DNA from: Helopsaltes ochotensis
Lineage: Eukaryota > Chordata > Aves > Passeriformes > Locustellidae
Direction of reading: 5' to 3'
Length of the DNA: 64,000 bases
Assembly: GCA_013400155.1 (NCBI GenBank)
Contig: VXBM01000022.1
Coordinates: 1,694,610-1,758,609 of the forward strand
In this document: positions 1 to 11,513 of the stretch, piece after piece
Numbering within the stretch: the first letter of the stretch is position 1
How the letters are laid out: the number at the start of each line of letters is the position of its first letter
Position numbers and translations under genes: made by a program
Notes under the pieces: generated by a model
Databases searched by the model: none
What the model was told of the DNA's origin: nothing
The model's input: the letters and a program-made list of their open reading frames with translations, nothing else

Positions 1-267
1 GAAAATTTACTCAGTACTAAATCTTACTATAAGGCAAGGAGTCCTTAACAGCGTACTGGAACTCCACAAAGGTGAAAAGGAATCATGTCTAGAAGTCAAC
101 CAATCTATAGGTATTTGACTAAAAACACTACTACTTAATTGTGGATTGGACACAATTTCTTGTCTAAATCCTGAAACTTGCCGTGAAAAATACCTCTGGT
201 CTCCTGATCTTCTTTGAGTTCTTCTGGAGTTGTTGCTTCCTGTCTGCCCTGATTTAGGTACAGGACT

Positions 268-500
268 ATTTTTGGTTTTCTCTTTTTTTCTTCGAGACTT
301 TCTCTCCAGTAATATGTGACTTTCCACACCTTTTTTATTTCTTACTTCTATATTTTTTCTTTCCTCTTATTTTTTTTCTTAACACTTTTCCTCAGTCCTC
401 CCGGTTTTCCTATCTCCTATTTCTTTCACCATTTCTCTCTCCTATTTCCATTGCTTTAATTTCTCTCAGCCCCCTTTTCTCCAACTTTTCCCACTTCTTG
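268..500. repeat. Pyrimidine-rich low-complexity tract
   Basis: The plus strand is dominated by T and C for about 230 bases, with many short runs of T and mixed CT. No fixed repeat unit is visible, so this is a degenerate polypyrimidine tract rather than a clean microsatellite. Its minus strand overlaps two short open frames whose lysine- and arginine-rich translation largely reflects the purine bias. Confidence 0.7.
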
Positions 501-2213
501 CATGGTGATTTCCAACCTGCAAAGAAGTGCTATCCCCACAGGCTCTGCAGCACCCTTTGATCATCCTCTAGCCTCTGCAAGCAAGCTCCTGCAGCAGTTC
601 CATGTGCTCCAGTTAACCCAGAGACTCCAAGGAGGCTGAGAGGGACTTGCGTTGCAGCAGGAACCAGACGAGGGCTAGCGTTGCCCTGAAAGGTGAAGCA
701 GAGAGGGTCAGTTTGCCGAAGCAGAGAGACTGGCAAGAAGACATGGTGCCAGCCACATGCTGCCTCATTCATGTTCCCCCAATTAAAGCAGCCTGTAGGG
801 AAAGTAGCATGCCACTGTAGTGCATTGGTGTACTGACCCCTCCGAGTGCTTGTTAGTGCTCACCACACTCAGCATTTCCTCTCCCTGATTGATAGGACGA
901 TATGTGTGTGTACAGCAGAGAGCAGATTCATTACAGCACATTAGCCAGACAGGCAGACAAATGCCCACAGGGGCAGAAAAGCTGTAAGGAATAAATAAAA
1001 ACTTTATTATTTTTCTAAAACTTCTTTTCCCCAGGCTACAGTGAGGAATACTGGAGGAACAAGAGAGTGGAGAGTGCCCAGAAGAGAAAGGGAGTGGTGA
1101 GAACTGGAAGGAAAGTTTATTAGCAGACAAAGAAAGGTTTAAAATATTCGTTGTTGGATTCAGAGTTTGAATCTCTATTTATATTTTTATTTTCTGTCTC
1201 ACTCCTAACTAGGAAAGAAGGGTTCAGTGCATCCGAAACCAAGGTATCAGAACATTCCTGATGTAATATATCTGAAATGTCTGGAATCTGGCTGCTCCAC
1301 TTACTGAAATTTATAATTCCTCAGTTTTAAAAATGAAAAACAAACTAGTACCAGCCTTTATCAACAGCTGCCACCATGTGGTATTTGAAATACCACAGTT
1401 TCTTCCAAATAGGAAGAAATATGGTGGCATCATCTGATCTGTCCAGTGACGAGTTTTTGGCCTCTTCTCAGTAACTCACAGCTCATAGGAGGTGATGTGG
1501 CTGTGGGGCAGCTCTGCACCCCTGCATACACTCTCCTAAGGCCAAGGAGTAGATAGCCTGTGCAAAAATGTCCTGGACACCACGGCCACTGTATCAAACC
1601 ACCTGTGCATCACCCATCCCTGGAGATCGGGGTCCAGATCATTCCCCAACAACAGTGCATGAAAAGTGCATTCCCAAATGGCTGGTGCCAAAACCATTCT
1701 GCCAGGCACAGATTTACCAGGTTGCAGCATCCCCTCTCCCTCGGTCATGAGATGCTGCCTGCTCTCACACAGGGCAAGAAAGTAAACACGGAGCTGCTGG
1801 ACTCTGTTCTCACTGCCCTCTGGCTGGATATTAGCCTGTCTACTGCCTGAAAATACATTGTGGTGTTGAAAGAAAACTCCAGAGACATTCCACTATCCAA
1901 AAGGAAGATAAAGTGTAGATTGTCAACCCTGGACCGTTAGAGAGGTGATCCAAAGATTAATGATTTAAAGAACATGTTGTGAGGCAGCACAGGGACAAGA
2001 CCTAGTTAGTTTAATACCTTGGTATTTGCTTGCTTGAGCCCTTTTTATTTTTTAGAACATGTTAATACCAGCAGCTTCATCCTCACCTCTCTCCTGATTT
2101 TGTTTAAGTGCACGCCAAAATGAGCTAAATGTGTTAAAATTAAGAATAGCTCTCGGCAGATAACACAGCATTCTGAAATCTGCTTTGTAAATACCTACTG
2201 GTAATATAGGTAC
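501..2213. other. Unassigned sequence, with a GC-richer block at 1490-1850
   Basis: No known gene or repeat was recognised. A GC-richer block at about 1490-1850 has open frames on both strands (96 codons on plus, 70 on minus). Neither resembles a family I know and neither has clear flanking splice sites. The remainder is ordinary AT-rich non-coding sequence. An unrecognised old repeat in the block is possible. Confidence 0.5.
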
Positions 2214-2448
2214 CTCTGAGATTGCTGGAGCTTTGTCTGATGAAAAATGTGTTCCCATTGGAAAAAATCCATTGAGCGCAGGATACTGTGAAACTGGCAT
2301 ATGACACTGTGAATAATGTGCATGGGCTTCTTCTCGAGGGTGCTTGTCTGGCCACTTTTGATCCTGTAGCTTTCCTCTGAGCTGAAACTGTAGTCCAGTA
2401 AGTGCCTGCAGCATTGCTTTATTTCTTCCCTTCCCACTATTCGCAGAG
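2214..2448 (-). CDS. Candidate internal coding exon, gene not identified
   Basis: On the minus strand a pyrimidine-rich stretch ends in TTTTTTCAG just before 2448. The segment then runs 235 bases to ...TCAGAG followed by GTACCT at 2213, a plausible but not ideal donor. One frame is open throughout and beyond on both sides (152 codons in all). If spliced, the exon starts with the third base of a codon and ends at a codon boundary, giving 78 whole codons. The peptide is of mixed composition with no low-complexity bias, including QALTGLQFQLRGKLQDQKWP and the stretch HYSQCHMPVSQYPALNGFFP. I do not recognise the protein. A caution is that a second minus-strand frame is also open across the same bases, so openness alone is weak evidence. 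No partner exon was found with good splice sites. It could equally be a conserved non-coding element or chance. Confidence 0.35.
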
Positions 2449-3734
2449 CTGAAAAAATCACTATAAAACACACACACAAAATAGAAGCAGCAATTTAATT
2501 TCTTGAACAATGTAAATCTACTATTAAAAAAAAGAAAACAAAAAAAACCAAATTAATGTTACGGTTACAGGGCACCCATAAGAACACAAACCCTAACATA
2601 GTACTAGGGGAAAAAAAAAGAAAAGGGAAAAAAAAAAGATGAGAAGAAACAGTTGGCATTCAGTTAACAATCATGTTTGGAGGTTTGTGACTGACTTTGT
2701 TATTCCAAGGGAAGCCAGGTACCAGGCTCTTGGGATTAGGTACAAAGGCAAGAAAAAAGTGGACACGTATGAATCTCAAAGGTGACTGCTGGGTTAATAA
2801 AACAGTCTGTTTTCTGTTCACCCACTCTTCCTCTCAGTGTGCAAGTACATTAAAATATGTCAAAAGGAAAGCCATTTGCTGGGGAAAAATAATTCAGCTA
2901 AAAGTCAAAATTTCCAGCTGGTGTGTTGCCTTGGTGTGTGCAAGCACAGTAACAAAGTGACCCACACATCTCACTGGATGAAAGTTGGTATCCTCATTAA
3001 AGTAGAAACAAACACTTGAAAACAGGAACAACTGCCAGTTAAAAAAAGGACCACAATTGAAATGAGAAGCCTTCATTTTTTTCCCATTCTGTTTCCTACT
3101 TGCTCTATAGCAGATACTATATATATATTTAAGTAACTGCTTCAAAACTAATGAAAGAAAAACTGATTTTGTATGCAGTAACCATTCCCATTTGCTGGGG
3201 GAATTGCCTTGCTAACAACCATCCACATTATCATTGCATGTTTAGAAGAAGAAATATTTTCACAGTCCAGTTTCTAAACTGCCACATGCAACACAACGGT
3301 TGGTTCCTGCAAAGAGTCACCCTTTCAAGAGTGAGTAACTCTGAGGAAGAAAACCTTATATCAGAATTGCTCACACTAGAAAGTGATTGTAGGATCAACC
3401 TCCAACCCTTTAAAATAAAAGCACGTTTATAGTGGCATATAATGCTTTTGCCCCAGGAAACACAATGAGACTTGAACACAATCACTAATTCACTGCAGCA
3501 CGAACATTTCATGTAATATGAACAGCATGAGACATTAGATCTTCCTTGGCCCAGGCCCTGACAGAAAGCACTACTAGATAAACAGAAACCAAAATGAGGG
3601 AAGTGGTACACGACAATGTGAGCCTTTTGTTTATTGATGACATGATTTTCCCTGGGGGTGAGAAGAAAAAGAAAAAAAGGAGTAAAGAAGTATTCCAAAA
3701 TCTCTGATGACCTCAGCAGAGTTTATTATGATGA
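2449..3734. other. Unassigned sequence with A-rich tracts
   Basis: Two A-rich patches lie at about 2526-2550 and 2611-2650, with G and C interruptions. The rest is AT-rich non-coding sequence. The 155-codon minus-strand frame at 3231-3698 is rich in Cys, Ser and Phe, has no recognised motif and is judged spurious. Confidence 0.6.
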
Positions 3735-4405
3735 ACCACAGATCCCCTTCATGGGTGAGGTTGGAAAGACCTCTGAAGATCATCTAGTCCAACTGCCCAG
3801 CTCAAAGCAGGGTCAGCCACAGTATGTTGCTCAGGGCAGTGTTGAATTTTAAATATCATCAAGGACAGAGATTACACAGCCTCCCCAAGCAAACTATTCC
3901 AGTGTTTGATCATGTATGTACGAAAAAAATTATTTTCTTTAGAGGAATTGAAATTTTGCCCATTTCAGTTTGTGCCTATTGCCTCTTGCCCTGTCATTGG
4001 GCACCACTAAGACCATAGCTTCACCTTTTTTCCTCCCCATCCAGTAGGTGTTTACACACATGAAGGTCACCCTGAGCCTTCTGTTCTCCAGGCTGAACAA
4101 CAGTTGCTCTCTCACCCTCTCATAACTCACAAGTTCCAAGCCGTTCAGCATCTTTGTGGCCCCTTGCTGACTCCAGTACATGCAAGTCCCTTTTGCATTA
4201 GGCAGCTCAGAACCGGACCCAGCACTCCAGCTGCAGCCTCTCCAGGGCTGAGAGGAAAAGGATCACCCACAATGCAGTTATGCAGTGTGGTTTCTGATGC
4301 ACCCCAGGAAAGGCTGTTGGACTTTCTTATTGAAAGGGTGTGCTGTGGGGCTCAGAGCTCACCAGAGCCTCCAGGGCCTTCTCTGCAAAGCTGCTTTGCA
4401 GATAG
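3735..4405 (-). mobile_element. CR1 LINE fragment, 3' part, antisense
   Basis: The left end is the reverse complement of a CR1 3' untranslated end: GGTTGGAAAGACCTCTGAAG, then ATCATCTAGTCCAACTGCCC. It continues rightward through the usual order of CR1 3' blocks: the stretch around CTGTTCTCCAGGCTGAACAA at 4080-4101, the block around 4150-4180 and the region near 4300 that corresponds to the end of the reverse-transcriptase ORF. Reading frames are broken. CR1 elements move by reverse transcription and are typically truncated at the 5' end, as here. The short simple repeat that normally ends the 3' tail has decayed. Family assignment rests on recalled resemblance to avian CR1 consensus sequences. 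Confidence 0.9.
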
Positions 4406-6143
4406 CCACAGATAGAACAAGGATTTGGCTTTTTTCTTTCAGTGCGCCTTCAGTTAAGGCTCTGATGTTACATACATCACAAAAACTACAGCACCGCTTC
4501 TCACAGCAGCCTCTTCTAATAGATACAAGTGAGAGGAAAAGCTGAGGAGCAGTCTAGCTAACACATCTGTGCTGATTCAAAAATAAAATGAAATAGAGTA
4601 CTATATCTCCTAACTGCTGATGTCGTTCCTTAGCCACAGAGAGTTTTTCGTACACAGGCTTTGATCCATTGTTCCTGCATTATTTACCAGCTCTACAGGT
4701 ACATGCATAGTCAGCTCCAGTCTAAAGCTCAGCAAAAACTGAAGACTTCCCATGTGCCCAGAATGTGACCTTGCTGTTGTGCCAGAGTATCAGGCTGCCC
4801 TAACCAATGGGACTAACTGGTGCTGCTTCCCAGCTGTTCTGCAGTGTGAACAATTTCTCCTCTTTACCTCCCTGGCCCTCTCTCCTGTTTTGGAGAGACT
4901 ACTTCAATGTAAATAACTGTAAAGTTCTGAAACATGAAAAATGAGAATGTGACTGTACCTGCCCCTTTCTGGTCACCACAGTCTTATCATGCCTGTTTGG
5001 GGGTCACACTTGCATATTAAAAACCTAATCTTGCAGTCCTTTTGCAAACTGAACTCCCCCTTGACTGATACGTCTTTGTATTAAAAAATTTACTGGATAT
5101 GCAGAGCAGCAGTTCTGAACAAAGGAATTTAGTCATTTTTCTTTTAGTTTTCCCTTCCAAAAAATGCCCTAAGGCAGTCATCCATTTCAGTCAATGGAAG
5201 GTTGAAAATGTTCAATCAAAAAAAAAAATCTATTTTTGCGCAATAGAAACATAAAAGACATCTAAAAACCACAAATATTATTTTGGTACACATTGAGGAC
5301 CAGATGTCTTCACATTTCATTGACCTTTTTGTTAACTCCTTACTTGCCAGCTTTTTGCCTGCAGCTACTTTTGACAGTGAAGGAATATGTGTTTATTAAG
5401 GAATACATACTTAGGGTCTTTTAGTTATATTATTTGGGAAAGAGAAGGACAGTTACACACACAAATGCTAAGTTGCTAAGTATAAGAGACATACAGAAAC
5501 TTCAAACATGCTTCCCTTTATAAAATATTCATTTATCTGAGCAATTTTACAATATAAAAAATAAAAATAAATAATATATTGTTTGGGAAATAATAATATA
5601 TTATAAAATAATATTTTGAAACTGAAATCCAACTTAACTTACATGCTTTGCTCAATATCTTACAAGTAGCCAAAGTAAATAGTAAATCATACTAATTTTA
5701 CCGTCATTTCAAATACAATTTGCTTCATTCAGAAGTGATCAAGTAGGACCAGCGAATTTTTTAAAAATCATGCAATATCTTTTTCTTTTATTCTTTATAG
5801 TTTTGGGCTTTCAAAATTTTCTAGTCAGACCATCAAGTCAAAAAATTCCAATGGAAACAAAAAAAATTGAAAGCTCTGTTAAAATTAAAACTATGTATAA
5901 ATTATTTCAAAGTAAAATGTGTTGTAAGAATTTTGCATGAAGGTGAGCTTCCAGTGAAAGGTAAATATATACTGGTTTGGAAATATTCAAATATAATCCA
6001 TTATAGCCTTAACTCCGATCTGTAGCAATGGCAAGCAATAAATGTGTATTTATGTTGGTAGCAGTTTAGTCCTTGCCACTCCAGTGAAAATAAACTGACA
6101 TTTAAAAATTCAATACACTTTATGTAACACAAAGTCCGGCTGC
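4406..6143. other. Unassigned AT-rich sequence
   Basis: No gene or known repeat was recognised. A strongly AT-rich tract at about 5545-5617 is made mostly of short A runs and TAATA words. Nothing else stands out. Confidence 0.6.
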
Positions 6144-6172
6144 TTTTATTTATTTATTTATTTATTTATTTC
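6144..6172. repeat. (TTTA)n microsatellite
   Basis: About seven tandem copies of a TTTA unit, essentially perfect, followed by TCCAG. It may be the decayed tail of an old retroposon, but no element body is recognisable beside it. Confidence 0.95.
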
Positions 6173-6905
6173 CAGTTTGAATAAAATATAAGATGCAGAA
6201 ATTCTGAAAAAGAAAAGAAGTTTTACATTCTACATTAATAAGAGACTGAAAGAGAGAAGCTGCACCCACGGCAAAGACTTTCTCAATTTGCCATCTGACT
6301 TCAAAATGAAAAATGTTATTGTTTCATATTATTCATTCTTTATGCTTGTGAACACTTTTTTGTTAAATAAATAGTTTTTTCCACTTTTCTCCAAGAAAGT
6401 TTTCCCAGACCCAACCCCATTCAGAAGTTTCCTCCCAGATTTGCCCTGAGCCAGGACAAAAGGACATAGGGAAACAAATAGGATGAGTTCAAATACTAAG
6501 TGATGAAGATAATGAGCAAGTTGGCTTTCTTGAGAATTGGAAATATAATTCACTAAAACAGAATTTCAGCAGTGTGGAAAAGGTATATTAGTGCAATAAA
6601 AGACAGGAATGAGAACTGGTCAGACAGCTGCATTAAGTTAAAAGGGAAGACACTAAGGAGATTTGGAAATACACATCCAGGTGCATCACAGTATGACTCA
6701 GACAAAAGCCCTGCTTTAGAACCCTAACCCCTAAGAATCAAACCTAGAATAATGTCATGATAAAAACATATCTTTTTGAGCAGCCTATACCAGAAAGATT
6801 AATAAAGTGGAAGGAAATTAAATGAAAGTAAACAGCAAGTATTAATAAGGGACTTAGGATCTGAGCTATGAAGAAAGCTGAAAAGAATTGCATGATAAAT
6901 AAGTC
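6173..6905. other. Unassigned AT-rich sequence
   Basis: No coding or repeat signature was recognised. Two minus-strand open frames of 74 and 64 codons are short and compositionally unremarkable. Confidence 0.55.
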
Positions 6906-7012
6906 TAACATATATATTAACATATATAATTCAAACATATATGTGTGTTTCTAACATATATATTATATATAATAATGTGTATAACATATATATTAAAATA
7001 TATATTAAAAAC
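6906..7012. repeat. Degenerate AT-rich tandem repeat built on AACATATATATTA
   Basis: Imperfect copies of a word close to AACATATATATTA recur about five times, interspersed with TA dinucleotide runs. The array is irregular and has no longer period. The 114-codon minus-strand frame that overlaps it is a by-product of the repeat. Confidence 0.8.
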
Positions 7013-7169
7013 ATGCATGCCAAGAAAGAAACAACTATTATAAGGAGAAAATAAATTATTCTTGTAATTATGGTGACATTAAGAGTATTAAGTAGAACAT
7101 CACAACAATTCTTCATAGATAATATGGAAAAAACAGGGATATATTGTTCCCAAGAAAAAAAAAGAAAAG

Positions 7170-7317
7170 TGATATAATCCCCACCACTTGATTTGTTTAA
7201 ATTGAGACTTGGCAAAACATTAGTGAAGTTATTGTACAGTAGGTCATGATCCCGTATTGGCAGGGGATGGACCAAATGACCTAGCAGGTCTTTTCCCTCT
7301 CAATCTTCTTTGATTCT
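7170..7317 (+). mobile_element. Old CR1/L3-like LINE, 3' end, sense
   Basis: The order of blocks fits the 3' end of an old CR1-type element. It has ATCCCCACCACTTG (counterpart of the 'wrong-or-right size' helix region before the tail), then the block GGCAGGGGATGGACCAAATG followed by ACCTAGCAGGTCTTTTCCC, and ends near TTTGATTCT. Divergence from the usual avian CR1 3' end is higher than for the copies at 39.5 and 47.1 kb, which suggests an older insertion. Only the last 150 bases or so are present. Confidence 0.7.
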
Positions 7318-10300
7318 AAAAGGCTCGAAGTCAGATGCTTCCATCATTTGTGTACAAGATCAGCAGAGCTAGAGCTACCACAGGGAGACCAGTCAGGGTG
7401 AGGGTGAATGCAGACTGGCTAATAAAATATCAGAAGCCCATAAAAGTCAAGAAATTCTTTCTCTTTTATTGTTATAAATATATATGTATCTTCTTTTCAG
7501 GGTTCAGTGTGAATGACTGCACAGAAAACTAAATTTTAAGACATTGAAAAGCAAAATGCAGAGCGATCAGGATGGAGTAGCAGCAAAGAAAATGTGCAGT
7601 CCCCTGCCATCAACTTTTTGAAAATGCAAGTCTCAAAGGTAAGGCAGTAGATTTAAAGCACAAATTTTTTTTCCTGATTATCATTCTCATTGAAACAAGT
7701 TCTTGAAAAGAAGCTCCTACCAATAGTTTCACTGATGCCTGTCTATGCTTTTTCCAGTTTTTCTTTAGCAGTCAGAAGTATTAGAAAATAATATTTGAGA
7801 AGTAACTTAGAACCAAAGAAAGCTACTTCATTTGAGGGTGTTCAGGAAAAACCTGGTGACCCTGGTACAATTAGGGTTTCTTGTAAGGAAAGCAGGAGGT
7901 GGTGACACACGGTAGCAACCACTGGTTATGAAGATCTGTTGTGGCCTGGGTCTGTTGTGAACATAATGTCTGAGCACCATCCCTGGAGTTTCCTGAGGGC
8001 TTCCTGCCTCCACTCAGGGCCAGAAGTGTTTTCAACTTCATTGGGTGTCAGGCTTACAGAGTGTGAGTGAGACAGCTAAATATTACTGCTTACATCCCCA
8101 TTAAGGTTGTGCCTCACTTCTGCAGAAGTGTCCAGCCTAATGCACAAGTGTAAAAAGACATAGAGAAAGGGCAGCATCAGTAAGTCTCCAGCTTGTGACA
8201 CTCAGAAGTGGGGTGCCTGTGCATGTGGCCACCCTATTTTGCCTCCTTCTGAAGCTGAAGAGAAAGTCCTCTGACTTGCTCTGAGGTCACTTATTACATG
8301 CATAAAAGGAAACAAAGAGCATCTCTGGGGAGAGAACATGGAAAGGAGTACACAGGATAAAGTAACAAAGTCTTCAGTAAGGTAACATCTACATTTTCTC
8401 TTTTCCAATGTAAAACAACTAGATATTGTCACCCTTTTAGCATTACCTTAATGAGAAGTAGTCTATACCCACTTGTGTTCTGTGACATTGTTTGGTTTAA
8501 CTTTTTACTGTGTTTTTTGAATGTGTACGTGCACAACCCTGTAAATACAATTATATTTTCCACCCAAACTAAAATGCATCAGAGCCATCATCAATTTATA
8601 ATCTAAATGTATTAGCTAATATGTTCTTATGGTGTAATTCTAAGGAGAGTGTTTATGTAATAGAAGTCCCATGGCCTTTTGGACTCTTCACAGCAAAGGG
8701 GTTTGAAAACTCTTCTTCAGTGCATCTTCCTGGCTTCAGCATCAAAGGCAAATTCAGGAATAAAGGACATAAAATCCTAATAATTCATTACATGAATATT
8801 TTAACACAATAACAGACACCAGAGATTATAATACAGATAACAGAGAACCTTGAATGACCAGCTCTAGATGCCCTCAGCTGTCACAGCATATTGCAGTCTG
8901 GAAGGTGTTCCTTACAGAATGTGACCCAGCGTCCTTAATATTAATCAATTCACAGACTACCAAAAAAAGAGAGTGTTTTCTGATTTTTGAATCAAAGACC
9001 ATTCAATTTCTTATCTTGAAAAACAAAGTAATTTGTCAATATTTTCTTTTTTTAAAAAAAATTATAATTTTCTCTATTTTTTTTCAATAGCATATCTGTA
9101 TTTATGGTAATTTTGCAATAATTTGATTAATTACTCTATGGTATCTTACAGATTAACAACAATCCACAGTTCATCCCTGTAATGCATTGCCTTACAGCAC
9201 TCAAAGTGGAAATTAGAACGGTACATGGCCAATTAGTATATTCAAATGCTGATTAGTACTGTCAATTTTGTTAATGAAAACATTAGGGACCATGAATACT
9301 ATGTATAGGCATCTCTTTAAAAATAATACATTTGCCGTAAATGATCGGTCTGGATATAGACATAGAATGTGTAGTTTGATTTGAAGAGCTCCTTTTCAGC
9401 TAGGGACAACTCTGTTTAAATGCTGAGATTTAGGTTTCCAGCTCACAGAGCCAAAACCAGATGTGGTAATTACCAGCACAATGGCAACTCTTCTGTGTGA
9501 GGGCTTCTGGGAGCAGGTGATCCCACTGTGCTGGGCAGCTCAGCCCTGGGGAAGGGGCTCCTAAGGGATGTGTGAGGGAAACAAATTTCATCAGCAATCT
9601 GAAAACAAGATGAACAGTGTAACTTTGCAATTTACGTGGGGTTGTTTTGTTCCATTTAGATGACCCACTAATCAATACAACTAATTGTGTTCAAAAGATA
9701 AAATCATGAACATTTATAATACAGCCTATAAGGATACATGCTTGAAGCACTGTTTAACTCCATAAAAGAAATCAATACTTTTCACCACCAACCATAAAGA
9801 AATAAACACGAAGTCCTTTGACTGGTACACTTTATACTGTCAAGACACAAGAATCCTGTCCACCCCAAAGAGATGGATGAGCAACCTCTCTTTGTCACAC
9901 CGTATTTGTGCCGCCACATCGTGAAGGTCCTGGCTCAGTGAAGCAGCAGGATTAGTTTACATTAAATGCCTGGGACTGTATATGGAAGTTGCTAAGGAAG
10001 ACTCCATACAGCCCTCTCCATATTCATTCCCAGAGCCTACCTCACAAGGTACACCACTTTGCTGACAGTCTGCAGGCACCCTGATCAAATCTAGGTGTAC
10101 TGCAAGCACAGTGACACAAGCACAGAGGCATCTCACTACAGTCAAAACGCACAACTATGGTACACTCCTCTCCACTTCCACCCAGAAACTTCAGCACCCA
10201 CCTCACGCTGCTTCTGCACCCAAACTGGGCCTTCTGCGGTCCTGTGGTGTCCCTTCAGCAAGAGACTTAGCACTTCCTAGGCAAGGCAATGCAATCTTCT

Positions 10301-11494
10301 CCATGACCTTTGGTAGAATATTTGTCTTTCAGATGAATGAAGAACAAATTCAATTTCCATGGACTCTCTAATGAAAATACATTCTGTCCTGTACAGAATG
10401 CAAATTCAGATCGGATAAGTTTGACAGTCTCTCCTTATGCAAAATATATCTAAAACAGTTCTATGAGCCCATTGAATTCAATAATGTACAAAAAGCATCC
10501 TATTTCATGAAAGAAATTTTTAAATATCATTGTTTGTGTTTAAGCTTCTAAACTATTCAGGTTTTTTCAGTATCAGAAGGGCCAAAAGCTTTTATTTTTG
10601 AAAGACAGAATGTGTGATATTCTATTGTATTCATAAAATTTGAGGGAGTGAAACATCAAAAAACCCCCACATAATACTAACAAACACATCTTTGTCGTAT
10701 GTACAATCACACTACGTGTTATGGGCTGCATATCAGAAGAATACATCTGGTTGTACTTTTCCTCCAAGTATTAAACTTTTTAAGCTAAGTATTGAGGGAG
10801 GAAGTGAAGAGAAAATGACACATTTGATAAATAGGTATATACTGCTGAAAAAAGCTGTCTATGACATGAATAGGTATCTCATGATGGTCCAAGGAGGCTT
10901 GCATTCTAATACAATGTGACCTTTCCATAGGGAAAAAATACCAGGTCCTCATGCTCTAGACCTTGGGCTAGCCTTGCAGCAGCCACCCACACAAATTGAG
11001 AGCAAGGCACAATCCTCTCAGTTTTACATTTTCTCTGAGAAGTCTGTAACGATGTGTGCAGCAGACCTGTTACCAGAAGCACAGTTGCTACGTATTAGAT
11101 CAGATGAAGAGCACAAAAATTCCTCCACAGACAGCCTGAACACACAAGTATTCGCAGAAAGTGTGAATACCTGCTGGCCAGTTTTAAGTTCCTGATATTT
11201 CATAACTTTTCAATAGGATTCTTTCCTGCTTTTGTGTTCTTCTCCATCTCCCTGTCCCTGGACCAAGGGGAGCCCTGGAAATGAAGATGAACCATCTCTT
11301 TGATCTTCAATTTTTGACCTTCAGCAGGCAAAAGATCAGCTGTGCAGAAATTTTTTCTCAATCTCTGCAAATATATGCTGCAGCAATGCTCAAAGTAATA
11401 CAAGAGATTTGTTGCTATAATTTAATTAAACCCAAGAAATTGTATTAATCTACAACTATTGAATCTAATAATATGATATGATAATATTGTCTAT
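7318..11494. other. Unassigned, AT-rich, no recognisable gene
   Basis: About 4 kb without a recognised feature. An A/T homopolymer patch lies at about 9047-9087. A good pyrimidine-AG acceptor-like signal occurs on the minus strand near 8328, but the frame after it closes without a donor, so it was not called an exon. TAAT-type words are frequent at 9100-9300 but expected in such AT-rich DNA. Confidence 0.5.
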
Positions 11495-11513
11495 TATCAT
11501 CATCATCATTATT
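11495..11513. repeat. Short (ATC)n microsatellite
   Basis: Five ATC units followed by ATT units. It is short and slightly imperfect. Confidence 0.8.

Noticed and set aside
7..329. Two overlapping minus-strand frames of 106 and 64 codons, rich in Lys, Arg and Glu, that could be a second exon of the gene suggested at 2214-2448
   Set aside because: There is no pyrimidine tract or AG acceptor upstream on the minus strand, both frames look equally plausible, and the basic composition follows from the purine-rich strand.
2052..2510. The full 152-codon minus-strand frame as an intronless gene
   Set aside because: The ends translate intron-like pyrimidine and A-rich sequence, with Phe/Val/Cys runs at the start. 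Only the central part looks exon-like.
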